Assembly (NCBI GenBank): GCA_028554795.2 | Contig: CM068835.1 | Location: 56,163,219-56,227,218 of the forward strand | DNA from: Sinohyriopsis cumingii | Taxonomy: Eukaryota > Mollusca > Bivalvia > Unionida > Unionidae | Direction: 5' to 3' | DNA: 64,000 nucleotides | Made by a program: the position numbers and the translations under genes | The notes under the pieces: generated by a model | Database searches by the model: none | Told to the model about the DNA's origin: nothing | The model's input: the letters and a program-made list of their open reading frames with translations, nothing else | Shown here: in pieces, positions 30,675 through 41,900 of the stretch | Layout of the letters: every line of letters begins with the position of its first letter | How positions within the stretch are numbered: the first letter of the stretch is position 1

Positions 30675-30732
30675 GATTGTTTCTTTTAGTATCCAAATCA
30701 TCAGATTGTTTCTTTTAGTATCCAAATCATCA
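30675..30732. repeat. perfect 29-bp tandem duplication
   Basis: Two identical 29-bp units (30675-30703 and 30704-30732), each starting GATTGTTTCTTTTAGTATCC. Lies just upstream of the Maverick block A and looks like a recent slippage duplication. Confidence 0.9.
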
Positions 30733-31315
30733 ATGGTAGCGGAGTCGTCAATTTTGGGAAAGAAATCTCCGCTTCTTATGGGCAACAGAGTCGTCTTAGT
30801 CTTGTTACCAATTCTGAACGCTTTTTAAACATCTTTAAGCATATTATAACAGGGTTGATCATCATCCGATGGCGCAATCGCGTATAACAGATCCCAGGTA
30901 AACCATCGTACAACCATATTCTGGACCAATGATGAGTATATGAAGTGAGCAATGAAACACGGTTCTGTTACCATGATTGGACAGTTTTGTTGCTAGTGCA
31001 GAATAATTGATAATGGAGAAGTCTTGACTGATCAGTATACCTTCAAAAGTGTTTGCAAATTTTCTATTGCGTTATATCATAGATTAATGTAATGTCGTTA
31101 TAATACGATCATGTTTTCATATTGCGTAAGATGACGTGCCAAAGCACTTACCAGACATTCAGCTCGAGTTCAAATACGTAATTGGACGACCAGCAGTTAC
31201 GGGGCTGATGCCCGATGTTGAGCAAGAAAGTTTATGTTTGTTGGAACTTCCAGTTTCATCGGGAAAAGGCCGTGGATGCACAGGGTCCAGTTTGAAAAAA
31301 GTTACTAGATAAACC

Positions 31316-31580
31316 TTTTAGTAAATATCCGGGCTAAAAGGATGTTCCTGGCTAAACTTACTGCGGCCCTGCTATGCGCTTGGATCTATGACTTGATTCT
31401 CACAACCACCAAAGGCCGGGCAAAGCACCTATCAATGGCGTGGATGAGGAGTGTTACTGATATGATCTTGCATATAAAGCGTATAATGATACCCGTGGAC
31501 TTCAAGGAGCTGACATAGACCACATTAGTGGCCTAAATGCGATTAATAGAACATTGAAAGAACAAATTGCAAGATAGTCT
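31316..31580 (+). pseudogene. phospholipase A2-like domain gene of the Maverick, nonsense-broken
   Basis: One continuous frame from about 31320 to a TAG near 31577 shows a Ca-loop-like YCGP, a following LD, then DEECY and YDLAY where viral PLA2 domains have their catalytic His-Asp helix. It is cut by four internal stops but has no frameshift over about 85 codons. Such domains occur in minor capsid-type proteins of parvoviruses and adintovirus-like Mavericks, where they act on endosomal membranes. Here the histidine position itself is not preserved as His. The position just before the integrase supports the assignment. It cannot encode a functional product. Confidence 0.6.
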
Positions 31581-31599
31581 TCAATGGACGCATGAAATC

Positions 31600-32518
31600 A
31601 AAGATTGCATTGGGTGTCGGTGGACAGAGTCCACATGGAGACAGACAAAACTAAACCAGTAAAAACAATGTACATCAAGAGTGTCACATTATCCGAAATA
31701 TACTATAGTCCGAGTGAATATTGGATAGATGAAGAAGCGGGGGAACAGTTAGCCAGTGGGCCCAAGGTCACTCATGGGATTGCTTGAGCATGGCTGGCCA
31801 AACAATTGCTCTGGGAATTTTATTTGCATATATCGAGGGAGATTTCACGGTTTGGTTTGATGTGCGGATACCTAATGAGGTTCATCAAGCTGATTTGTTG
31901 TTTCTTCCACAAGGCCGTGTCCGTGATCGACAAGGCAAGTTAACCACCTACAAATACGCGCTAACCATCGTCGACATGGCCTTCCGATACAAAGAAGTAG
32001 ATCATGTTGCGATTGATGCAAATATATCCTGGCAGAGAATTTCTCGGATCTTTGGCTGCGATGTTAGCCAAACACAATGTGCAAGAAAATGTCTGACATG
32101 TCAGTTTGAATCGTGACAATGCAATTGTGCACCGATTGAATCACTGAATCGTACACTTGCGGAACGGATATTCGGTTACCAGTACGCACATGAATTGGTA
32201 CTAAGACCAGAGCGGGCTCCGTAATGGGTAACCCGACTTCCAATCATCATACCAGCCTTCAACAGTGAAGTCACATGCATGACGGAATTACAACCAACCA
32301 ATCCCATTCGACAAACAACCGTCATGGTTACTCATAAAATTATTTCACAGCCGGCATTCTTACAACCACTCGAAGACAAGCTCGCGCAGTATTTGTATGC
32401 GTCGGGGGCGCTTAAAGGTGGACAATATCGCACTACTGACACAGTGTGGACCGTCGAGGTGTTCACCGTTGCAGAACTCCAAGACAAACCACCCGATACC
32501 GATTGGGAACATCATTAG
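31600..32518 (+). pseudogene. Maverick/Polinton integrase, broken
   Basis: The N-terminal zone reads EIYYSPSEYWIDEEAGEQL. The core has NEVHQADLLFLPQGRV and TYKYALTIVDMAFRYKEVD, the strand bearing the first catalytic Asp of an rve-type integrase. A later stretch, SLNRTLAERIFGYQYAHEL (about 32145-32205), is the region downstream of the catalytic Glu. The C-terminal tail ends near 32518. A stop at 31787, an apparent internal deletion of the central catalytic region around 32050-32110 and stops near 32116 and 32223 break it. It would have performed strand transfer during insertion. Confidence 0.78.
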
Positions 32519-32649
32519 ACCAAAACCTTCCAGCCGTACCTTTGTTCTAATGGAATTGTAGTTCATTTTAGCAAATATGAAATTGACACCAAGATTTGTG
32601 TTTACACGTTGAAGCATTGCACTAATCAGTAAGATCGTAAGTTGGCTCG

Positions 32650-33000
32650 CAATAGCAGGATAACCAAACGCGTAAGTGGTGATGCCATAGGGTAGTATTG
32701 ATTACTTGGTATCCAGCGGGGTCAAACTCACCTTTCTGCATCAGTAAATACCCATGCGATGCGTCTTGGATTGGATCGTATTTACCGTGTGCGTGAAATC
32801 ACGACGGTCTCGAAAACATTCTAGGTATAGTCCGTGCTTGAGATGTTTCTGCACAATCACCCTTGGAATACCTTTGGCCTTTTAAATGTTTTTGGAGCCG
32901 ATCACAATCTAATACATTTTGGGCTCCATTACCACATACTCTTCGATCAGTTTACCCGAGCTTTCCTCATTGAACTTGCCAACCACCTTTTGTTGGCATT
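32650..33000 (-). pseudogene. DNA polymerase B C-terminus (Maverick), detached
   Basis: Minus-strand frames give SSGKLIEEYVVMEPKMY, then KAKGIPRVIVQKHLKHGLYLE, then the basic FRDRRDFTHT and a closing segment. This is the pattern of the C-terminal end of protein-primed PolB in Polintons (EFVxLRPKxYxx, KxKGVxKxxV). It is not contiguous with the N-terminal part at 33960-35400: about 950 bp of other minus-strand coding sequence intervenes and the palm motifs were not found. Confidence 0.6.
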
Positions 33001-33223
33001 ACTTGCTGTTATCAAATTTGTTGGCCAGACGTCGTTGTGCAATGTCCGCGTACACATAATCGGTGGTGACGTGCTTTAGACCTGATCCTGGTGAAGCGGT
33101 TTGTTCTTGTCGCAGAAAAATTTGAGCAACTTCTTCAAGTTCAACAGGGACAATTCTACCTAGATTGTTTTTTCCAAATTTAATTTTGATTTTCACTGTG
33201 AACGGCAACACGTCCACCATCAC
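32999..33223 (-). pseudogene. small Maverick ORF, unassigned
   Basis: A 74-codon frame with MVDVLPFTVKIKIKFG at the start and DYVYADIAQRRLANKFDNSK at the end, intact in itself. It has no family I can name. Strand and tight packing with neighbours suggest a Maverick gene. A short frame just upstream (33330-33234) begins MENLRKRIRKVLGS and stops. Confidence 0.45.
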
Positions 33224-33383
33224 CTATTTTGTTTTATTCGTACACCTGGTCCGCAATGACCCTTCGAAATCTGTCCTTTTCACTATTTTTACTGCCAAGA
33301 ACCTTGCGAATTCGTTTGCGTAGATTTTCCATGTTTTACCGAAACACGGCATTATTTACAAAATTGAAAAAGTCCTTCACGAA

Positions 33384-33926
33384 CTAGTCAGTGGCCTTTG
33401 TGAATATGTCGGTATTAGTCTGAATTAATAGAACATCACAGCGTACTTGCGAAATTGCAGCACTCCATGAATCTTGGTGACATACATTTCCAGTCGGAAG
33501 TACAACTGCGTCTTTCGCACGTGCAGTAGATAGTTGTGTTTCGAACTTGGTCTCGGGACGAATTTGTTGCACTCGGTAAATTTGCTGCCTGACTCATCAA
33601 CGATCGACTACTGATACGGGGAAAACCACGAACCGGGCACCGACATCGTTTTGGGGCCAGCCGATAATCGTTGTGACCCTCGTGTAATTGCTCGGGATAT
33701 TCCAGGTCAACTTCAAAGAAGCATCCGTGGTGACCGTGGATGCTTTGATTGTGCACGTCCTTTTGGAGAGCAATGTGCACACGACCGATCCAACTGGCAA
33801 CGGTTGCATCATATCCCATTCATATGAATTACTAGAATCGAGATCCATGATGTAAATGTGGAGGTCGGAAGGGTTATATCCGTAGATGCTGGGGTTGTTG
33901 GCACGAGTGTATATGTGACTTAACAT
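33384..33926 (-). pseudogene. putative Maverick structural protein, unassigned
   Basis: The frame 33926-33597 contains NPSIYGYNPSDLHIYIMDLD, TVTTDASLKLTWNIP and GWPQNDVGARFVVFPVSVV, a beta-strand-rich composition like capsid or minor capsid proteins. It continues after a stop into QIRPETKFETQLSTARAKDA and VRCDVLLIQTNTDIF (33572-33384). I cannot assign it to a major capsid or penton family by eye. Its position inside the split PolB suggests rearrangement. Confidence 0.4.
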
Positions 33927-33959
33927 GGATTTTCCTTTTCGAAGTGATCTCTCGATAAA

Positions 33960-35400
33960 CAGATGCTAATAAATGTACGTCAGCAATTCCATCTCGACTT
34001 TGGCCTTAAACAGCAATAAATGCGATACCATGTCCGGCGACGAAACGTAATCGGCAAGATTGAGTTTGTACACAAGCGTGGTAGTGTCACGTAGAGCCTC
34101 AAACACGTCCGCTAGCAACAAAACGTCCATGCACAGACACAGATCGTTATATTCGTGTAGATTTTTGCAACGAACGCAGACCAAACTTTCTTAGCATCTT
34201 CGTAGCCGGCGGCGGAAATATTTTCAAGTCACAGCGATGAATAAAACGCTTCGAACGCTGACAGCTGAGTGTCTACAAATCTGCTCCAGACCCTCATGTA
34301 CTCGCACGGATACACACATATTTTATTCATCAGGTCCTTGTTAGTGTGTGATTCTAAAGTTCTCCGCATTAAGATTGTTGGCTAACGTTTCCATGGACGG
34401 GTTCATAAACTGGATCTAATCGATGAACTGGAATTGTTCCACACAAAACCTCTTATAATGTTCCATGTTGTTAGGGATCACGCTTATCGGTGAGTCGGCC
34501 TCCGTGCTTTTTGTTTGCATGATCTAGTGGATATCGTATCACGCAGATTAGGAAGCACCACATCAAGTTTGGTTTTGTTGGGATAAATTCTCGGCTTCAA
34601 ATTATACACTTGGTCTGGGGCAACGCTGTATGCACCGGTGAAAAGGCAGTGATCGCAAAGTTTGGAACCAGGATTGTAACTTTTGTTCGGTACAGGTTTT
34701 GCTCTTTGTCAGTGAAAGTTCACAAATCCATTCGTGAGTGGCTGCAGATATCTCAAGAATCGTATCACCCGTTATTATAATCAATACTGAAGATTCGAGT
34801 TACTGTTGTGACTTATATAGATCTGAGGAATACCTAAAATGTGTCTAGAGTGTTAAAACTCGAAGTACGATAAAGGATTGGCCGCCTTGATTTATCACAT
34901 CAAACAACATAGCAAAACCTGCATGGAATTTGTTCTTTGACTTGTACTGTCTGGGCGATATAAGGCACATTTGTGTTTTTATCAGCAGAGGCGGGCTCCC
35001 CATTCAGTCTGTACGGATAATGTTTAAAGTCGTATTTGCTGTGCCGATGAAGCGGCCGATCAAGATCGTTGATCCATATTTAGTGCGAGATAGACTCTGA
35101 TTCTTTCTTTTCATTCAGCAGTACAAATCAATCTGAATTCGTTTATCTGTCCGTTGGGGAGATAATGCCATCGGATGAAAGCCTTGATCATAAGCGAACA
35201 TATTAAAATTGATACATGGGTTCAGTATGCCAATTATCTCCAGTGTGTGTTTGGTCATTTGCACCGGAAACTTGATATCTCTAAAACTGAGTTTATCCAA
35301 GTGTTGCCGGTACTTTCGAGCCATATCTTGTTTGTCAATGAACGGGTATAGTGTCTACTTGATTGACCACTGAAAACACCGATTATCAAGATTCTTCACA
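33960..35400 (-). pseudogene. DNA polymerase B N-terminal and exonuclease region (Maverick), broken
   Basis: The first part (35324-35115) reads KLSFRDIKFPVQMTKHTLE and NPCINFNMFAYDQGFHPMAL, the N-terminal block of Polinton PolB. Intermediate frames (35100-34600) show scattered remnants with several shifts. The strongest block (34184-33966) reads NDLCLCMDVLLLADVFEAL and LNLADYVSSPDMVSH, the CDVLLLADVFExxR exonuclease III motif with the YxxxPxxxxxxxL continuation. The polymerase palm is missing downstream. In the family this enzyme replicates the element by protein priming. Confidence 0.82.
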
Positions 35401-35726
35401 TTGATCACTCTCCATGGCGGGGCCCAGTTTTGTGCCGCCATGTAGTTGGATCTACAAAACGAGAGTGAGAGATGGACTTCGACATGGATACATATTTCGA
35501 GTGTCACCACGACCCTGCATTGGGGTATTTGTTCATTGCTTCGAGAATCTTTTCATTGTCTCTACCATTTCATCGCTGATGGTGCTGATGACTTTTTGGT
35601 TCATGATGATGCGGTCACCACCCTGAATGCACTGATAGTAGTTTTGAATCCATCCTTGTCACGACTAACAGGCATGACTAGATGAGCTCTGCGGACAATG
35701 TCTGCTTTGACCCCAGCCTGACCAAA

Positions 35727-36640
35727 TTATATAATACCTCTGCCATTCAGGTAAACAGATTTGTCAGCAGTTGTAGAGCCTCTATGACTTTTGAGTGAAC
35801 GTGGGCGGGATAATAACCACGTGATTTTCCAACTCACCACTACGTTTCTGAAATTTGAATTCGGGGACATCTGATTGCTTGTTTGTGCACAAACATACTC
35901 AGTCGCTTCAATACGAATAGCACAGGCGAGACGAAGTTGTTGATCTTCCTCAACACGAAGACGGTTTTGATCATACAAGTATACTATTGCAAAGATGTCG
36001 GCGTCTCTTGCACATCTGAGTATTCGAATGTTGTTCTTGGTGGTGCTGATGGTATCGGTAACATTTGTGGATTCAGCAAAAAGATGAATCTAAATTAATT
36101 CAAGCATGTCTTCTTTTCTGATACGACTTGGTATGTGTATAACATCCTGCCGTGCGAGCTGCCTCAGCTGTCATACTGAAAGCGTGCTTATACTAATTTG
36201 AGCGCAAAGCATTTTTATAATTGGGAAATTATATTCATGTTTTTTTCGGTATATTATTAGGATCGGAAACTGAGATCGCTTTAATCCTGGTGTTTATATC
36301 ATCTATTTCTTTTATTGTGGTATCTGTTTTTGCTTGGGCAGCCACAGGTGTTTGTTGTTTTGATATTTGTTCTGCCCAATTCATAGTACTCCCGAACAGA
36401 TCAATAAGACTGACAAAGTTGATTACGCTACATTTCAGGCAGGATCGTGTCCTTAAGTCTTCGCGTAATATTTGACCACGTGTACTACATACAGTACATG
36501 TAAAAGCGTTTTCGGTCACAGGTTTCCTATTTTTCAACACAGGCTGCTTATCATGTGTTGCGTCCCAATGCCATGGATATTCATATTTCCAAACACTCGA
36601 GTGTTTATTAAACGGACGAAAACACCGCTTCATGTTCTGT
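35727..36640 (-). pseudogene. unassigned Maverick-side genes (two frames)
   Basis: The frame 36633-36235 has KYEYPWHWDATHDKQPVLKN, then CTVCS and CLKC cysteine pairs suggesting a zinc-binding fold, then MNWAEQISKQQTPVAAQAK and a charged tail. The frame 35978-35727 begins MYDQNRLRVEEDQQLRLACA. Both are on the PolB strand and of similar base composition, so they probably belong to the same element. No family recognised. Confidence 0.4.
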
Positions 36641-36989
36641 TAGCAGCACTCCCACTCGTACCATCCATGGTGAACACGAATCTCTTAATCAATCCTTGCC
36701 AAACGCACCACTCCTGTCTCAGAATAACCAGAGTAACTTCCATAATGCCTTCAACATAATTTGTGAATCAATAATTTCGTCGCCACTCATCAATTGTACA
36801 TTAAAAGCCACCAACTATATTTTTAATATACGAATATTCGTAGCTCAACTTTAATGTCCTCTTTGTACCATCTTAAATGATAATCATACCTATACCAGAG
36901 AGGCTATACAATACACTTCAAAAAATAGAAAGAGAGGGAGATACAGCCATCTGTAGGCACTCCTGGCTTCAACCTTTTACGACATATGT

Positions 36990-37255
36990 AGACCATTTTT
37001 AACCGTTTCCGGACAGAACAGGGGCGCTGTGGACTAAAACTTTACGATGGGGCAAGGCCGATGACTCCTCCTGTACCTGTGGAGCTCTGCAGGCTATGTC
37101 ACACATGTGAACACCTGCCCACTGAGAAAGTTCCCCGATGGACTGCAGGCTATACACCTTGCTATCATAGTTCTGATAAATGGCTGGGCACTTTAAATCT
37201 CTCTCTCTCTCTCTTGGGGTTAGATGCCAGGATAGATGGAAAAGCCGCAATTTAG
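36990..37255 (+). pseudogene. LINE ORF2 C-terminus (zinc-knuckle end)
   Basis: Plus-strand frames give WGKADDSSCTCGALQAMSH, then NTCPLRKFPDGLQAIH, then SSDKWLGTLNLSLSLLG. This is the DxSCxCGxxxxxxHxxxxCPL...GGLxxLH...WLxxLxLxL signature that closes ORF2 in RTE/Jockey/CR1-type non-LTR retrotransposons. At least one frameshift occurs near 37107 and another later. Clade not decided. Confidence 0.72.
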
Positions 37256-37284
37256 TTCAGTATTTCAAAAGACCAAATTTCGTA

Positions 37285-37612
37285 CTGCTGTGCAGGTCTG
37301 CAGCTACAGTTCCCAGTGTATCCACATCTGCTGAATTGCTTCTAGCCCATTGCCACAGGATCTCGTGCTATATGGAGGGCTACAGGAATAATGTCATGAT
37401 ATTAAGTGTGTGAAGGTTGCGCAAGATCGCCCTTACTCTTTCGACAAAACCTGTCTGAACCCAGTTCACGACAATGTCGCGACATCTGGAGACAAGGCCG
37501 GATGCAATGGATGGCCATCAATCCCTACTGTACTTGAGATGGTGTTCTGCGCTTGTCATCTGGCTTCACTGCCATGGGGGTGTGCATATATGTTCGACCG
37601 CTTAATCCACCT
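37285..37612 (+). repeat. LINE 3' region fragment, copy 2
   Basis: Directly follows the ORF2 C-terminus and is homologous to 28400-28725, with shared blocks GACAAGGCCGGAT, CTGCGCTTGT and GCATATATGTTCG. It is best explained as the 3' UTR of the same element. Confidence 0.6.
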
Positions 37613-38911
37613 GAAAGGATACGTTCAGGCTATTCAGGTGGAAACGTTTCTCTACTTTTAAGAGATCAATAACGTTTTGTAAATATATTTTATCTTGTTA
37701 ATTAAAGTAATGGGCAGAATACGAAAAAAAAAACAATTATTGAAATTGTGCATGTTGTTACAGGTTCGCTAATAAATCAATGCATTCCATTTTTCACAAA
37801 GACAAACTAATATATTTACATTGCCCGATATATTTACGTTTCTTCCTTGCAGCTTGCAAATTGCTCATCGACAACTTAACTATCCTATGTGTGATCTATG
37901 TAAAGTTTTTCAGTCTACGCCACTATAATGCAAACATTTAGGTTCCTCATTTTTTCGAAACCAGAGAGTACCGAAAAGTTGTCCAATGCAAAAAAAAAAA
38001 TCACTGAAAGCAGGTTTGAACGGTATAAATTTAATGAGATAATATACCGAAACTTTTCTTCACCAGATTCAGTTCTGTTAAATTAAGTACAAATAAATTT
38101 TGGACGAAAACAAATTTGTTTGAAAGGAATACAAAGTTTGTATATTTTATTTCAATAATTAACATGAAAGACACTAAGGTGACCAAAGGAATTAAAACTA
38201 CGTGAATAAATAGTTATGATCTGTACGTTTCGCCATTGTAAAGACTTAAGTTTGTTTAATCAAGTATTCATCTTGTTTATACATGATTTTAAAAGCCCCG
38301 TCACTATTTTATCATACGTAATAAACACACACTGAAAATGTATGTTGCTTGTAGCTAGACTTACATGAAATATATTATTCTATATCAAACATTTCCTTAA
38401 AGTAATGATTTTACGTGACACGACAAATATTATATAAGCATCTGATCAGTACAATATTACAGGAACCTAAGCGGATTTTTTTTTACACATACCTTACATT
38501 CCTTGCCTTTTCAAAATAAACAACATAGTACTTATTTCGTCTAGAGAAAGGTGGATACAATTATTTAGTTTGCTAACTTATTTGGTTTTAATATAATTCG
38601 CACACTCCACCCCATTCTCTCCTTGTTGCGTTTTCATAACAAATATGCTTGCAAGGCTTAATTTTGATGTTTGGAATAAAAAATCTTAAATCATAATTAT
38701 TCTTACACCTCTAACTTCTTTTACACCGATTTCTACAAATATCAATGCCATAATTTTGCATCATTAAAAGCATTTATTATATGTTTATGTTCCTCCGTTT
38801 ATTGCAGCCTATGTTTCACAATGATGCCAAATGCATTGCAAGGACAAACTTAATTGTCATCTAAGTATTTGTCGCAATGCTGAGACACATATATTAAAGA
38901 AACTAAACAAA

Positions 38912-38912
<1 letters not shown>

Positions 38913-38959
<47 letters not shown>
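38913..38959. repeat. (GA)n microsatellite
   Basis: About 23 GA units in AT-rich non-coding sequence. Confidence 0.95.
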
Positions 38960-38961
<2 letters not shown>

Positions 38962-41900
38962 GTGGTTTCCATTTAGGCTTTAACTATTAAGCAAAATTAC
39001 CATCTAATATCCACAATATTAAAATAATGATTTCGTATTCTCCCGTTATTGTTGTATTAATATTTGTTGTGTTTTTGACCTACTGCCAACAGATAAAGGC
39101 ATTGTTCTATTTCAAGCATGATGCACTCCCACAACTATTGACAGATAAACCTATATACTATATATTTTTCAAGGTTTAGGTTACAATGCATATGGCAGAA
39201 CGCCAACAACATATAAAGAAAATGCCGTTATGCACAGGGAAGTAAATGGGCAGTGTTTGAAGTATACACTGTACTTGAAAAACCAATGTAAATAGGGAAC
39301 TTCATTGATTGTGACCAATGGTAAACAATTCCACACAAGTGAAGTCGTTTGATACCCCTAATATCAATCAACTTTTCAAACGATACGATCCAAATCAGTG
39401 CCAGTCAATAAGCATAAAAGTTTACATTCCTGTTTAAACAACATGAAAGAGATTAGTTTATTTTTGTACCATGTGAAACGTAAAAAAGGACGACAATAAC
39501 AACAAAAACAAACCTTCAAAATGTCGCATTGCACTTTAAATGAAAAGACACTAAAGGAGTGTATATTACTATAACATCCACTAGTTATGCTAAATCTGGA
39601 CATCCTGTGTCTTGTTATTTCTGGGTATGAATTACTATGAAAAAATAAACTTCACCACTAATTTAAAATATTTAAATCTTTGACAGCCTTTACTGCAGTT
39701 TTCTCCATTATCAGCTTAAATTATGACAATGCTGTCTTAGACAATAAAATTCGATCCGTTCTGTAAAATTGTATGACCGTAAATGCACCATATTTACACC
39801 GGCATACATGTTAAGATGGACAACATTGAATACCCATGACTACAAGAAATACACCAAACAATGGTATAAAACAAAAATCGTACCTTGTGCTAGTTGAACC
39901 TTGATATCCGCCTGAATCACAATAACAAAGTTATTCGATCGTGGGTTGCAGTATTAAAGTGTCTTCCGTCGGCATTCGTCTGCTTTACTATTGTCTTCAA
40001 AGCCAAAAAAGTACAGATCTATCTCAAACTGACAGCACACGGATTAGACTACGCTATACAAATCTTCCTGGAAAATAAAATATCGTCCTGCTCTTGAAAT
40101 CCCACGTTGAATTTAAACTTCCAAGGGACAGCCAAATATAAACATCTTTATTAGGCCTGATGTTAATATGTACATAGATTCAGATCATAGATATGTCAAC
40201 CAACCGCTTTAGAATATGTTCTATTATCAAATCACTTCCTATATAATGAAGAATAACAACACTTGTCCTTAAGCTTTTTCGAGGTAAATATCATGTTGCA
40301 ATGCATTAGGCGCATTGTCCTGTAATAGAGCTACAGCTACGTACATAAAGTATTCAATCAAAGTTACGTATATAGTCACAGTTTTTAAATCACCATACTG
40401 CATATGAATCTAAATGTGGCAAGGCGCAAAACTTTGTAAAACAAACTCTAAACAGAAATGGAACAGCTAGCAAACTAATCTGTGCAGAAATATGATGTAC
40501 AGCTATCACATATTAAGAGAAAAGATTAAAATTATAGGGGACTTAACAATGAGTTCAAACTTTAAAATATTTATTCTGGAAAGATTTTTCGTACGTCTGA
40601 CTTTATCTGAATTGATAAATGGTCTACATAATTAGCACCAATTTTGCGTGAAATATAACATCCTTATATTCATTTGTCTTCCATATCTCCATTACAAATA
40701 ACATATGCTGCAAATAGGATCAAGTTTGTACGAACCATATAAATTTCGGCAAAGCTAATTCTAATGATAATGATGATGACGACGACAATAATGGCAGCGA
40801 ACGATCATGGCAGTAGTGCTTGCTAAAGTGAGTAGAATAAGGAAATGGTGACGAAGACGGCACTGATGCTGCTACAGATTACGAGCAAAAGGAAAATGAC
40901 AATGATGATGATGCGAAATTTAGACTGTTAGCAAGATTATCCTTTGTAAATAGGTTGCGACGAAAATATGTAAACTGCATAAAATAGAACAACGTGTGCA
41001 ATATATGACAAACAATACCAATATCGCGCTTACCAGTGAAAACATGGTGGCGAATGACCTGCCATCACTTACATGTTGAACTACTGTACAGTATAGTAAA
41101 ACTTCAAAAACTCTACCCAAATTTCGAATCGCCAATTATTTCGAGTTTCTTGATGTCACATTCAGCAGAAGACTTTTAGATTGGACAGGGCAACTCATCC
41201 GAGTCATGCTGTGTATTCTAGTGATTTGTTTTTATCGGAACAATACAACTTTGTCAGATGCAGTCTATACAATTAAATATGGGGCATATTCCATGATTTA
41301 TTGTACAAGCAATTAAACTGCGGTTAATTGAATAATACGTATTCTCGTTGTTATTCTACCTGCAGTTGTTCAATATGCATTTATATTTGCAGATATGGTG
41401 GGATGTATAACGATATGAAACGTAAGTTGCACTTTGTAAAGTCTCTGTGTAATTGAATGTGATCAACAACATACCATTTATGCGGCTTGTGTTTGAATAA
41501 TTGTGTGGATAAGCTAGTGAAATCAAATTAGGTTGTTGTCAAACATTGGCTACTGTAACAGTTTGCTAACTCAGTTCGGGTGCTCAGAAGAGATGGACTT
41601 GTTTCTTCAACCGTTTGAGGAAGAGATAGAGGCAAAAACAAGAGATCTACATATAAATCCAACTGACGTAGAAAATTGCATTAAACACCGGATATACATA
41701 TGTTTTCGTATCAATATTTCGTTTCTCTTTTTGGTCACATAGCATTCCGTTCTCTTTAGCAAGCTAAGTTTTTTTATTAATGCGCTGTTCTCATGTTTCG
41801 CTTATAAATTGAACAAATTATTAACTATTGATTAGTACAAAATAATAGTATTGTGTCAATGGCATTATGCATTTAATATAACATAATGATTTATATGCTA

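Larger units (their letters stand above)
31120..36760. mobile_element. Maverick/Polinton (adintovirus-like) relic, block A
   Basis: Decayed large DNA element defined by its gene set: PLA2-like domain and integrase on the plus strand, DNA polymerase B ends and several small genes on the minus strand. Retroviral-type integrase plus protein-primed PolB together define Mavericks/Polintons and their viral relatives. GC content is visibly higher than in the flanks. I found no terminal inverted repeats and no 6-bp target duplication, so boundaries are set by the outermost viral-looking frames and are approximate. All large genes carry stops or frameshifts. Confidence 0.78.
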
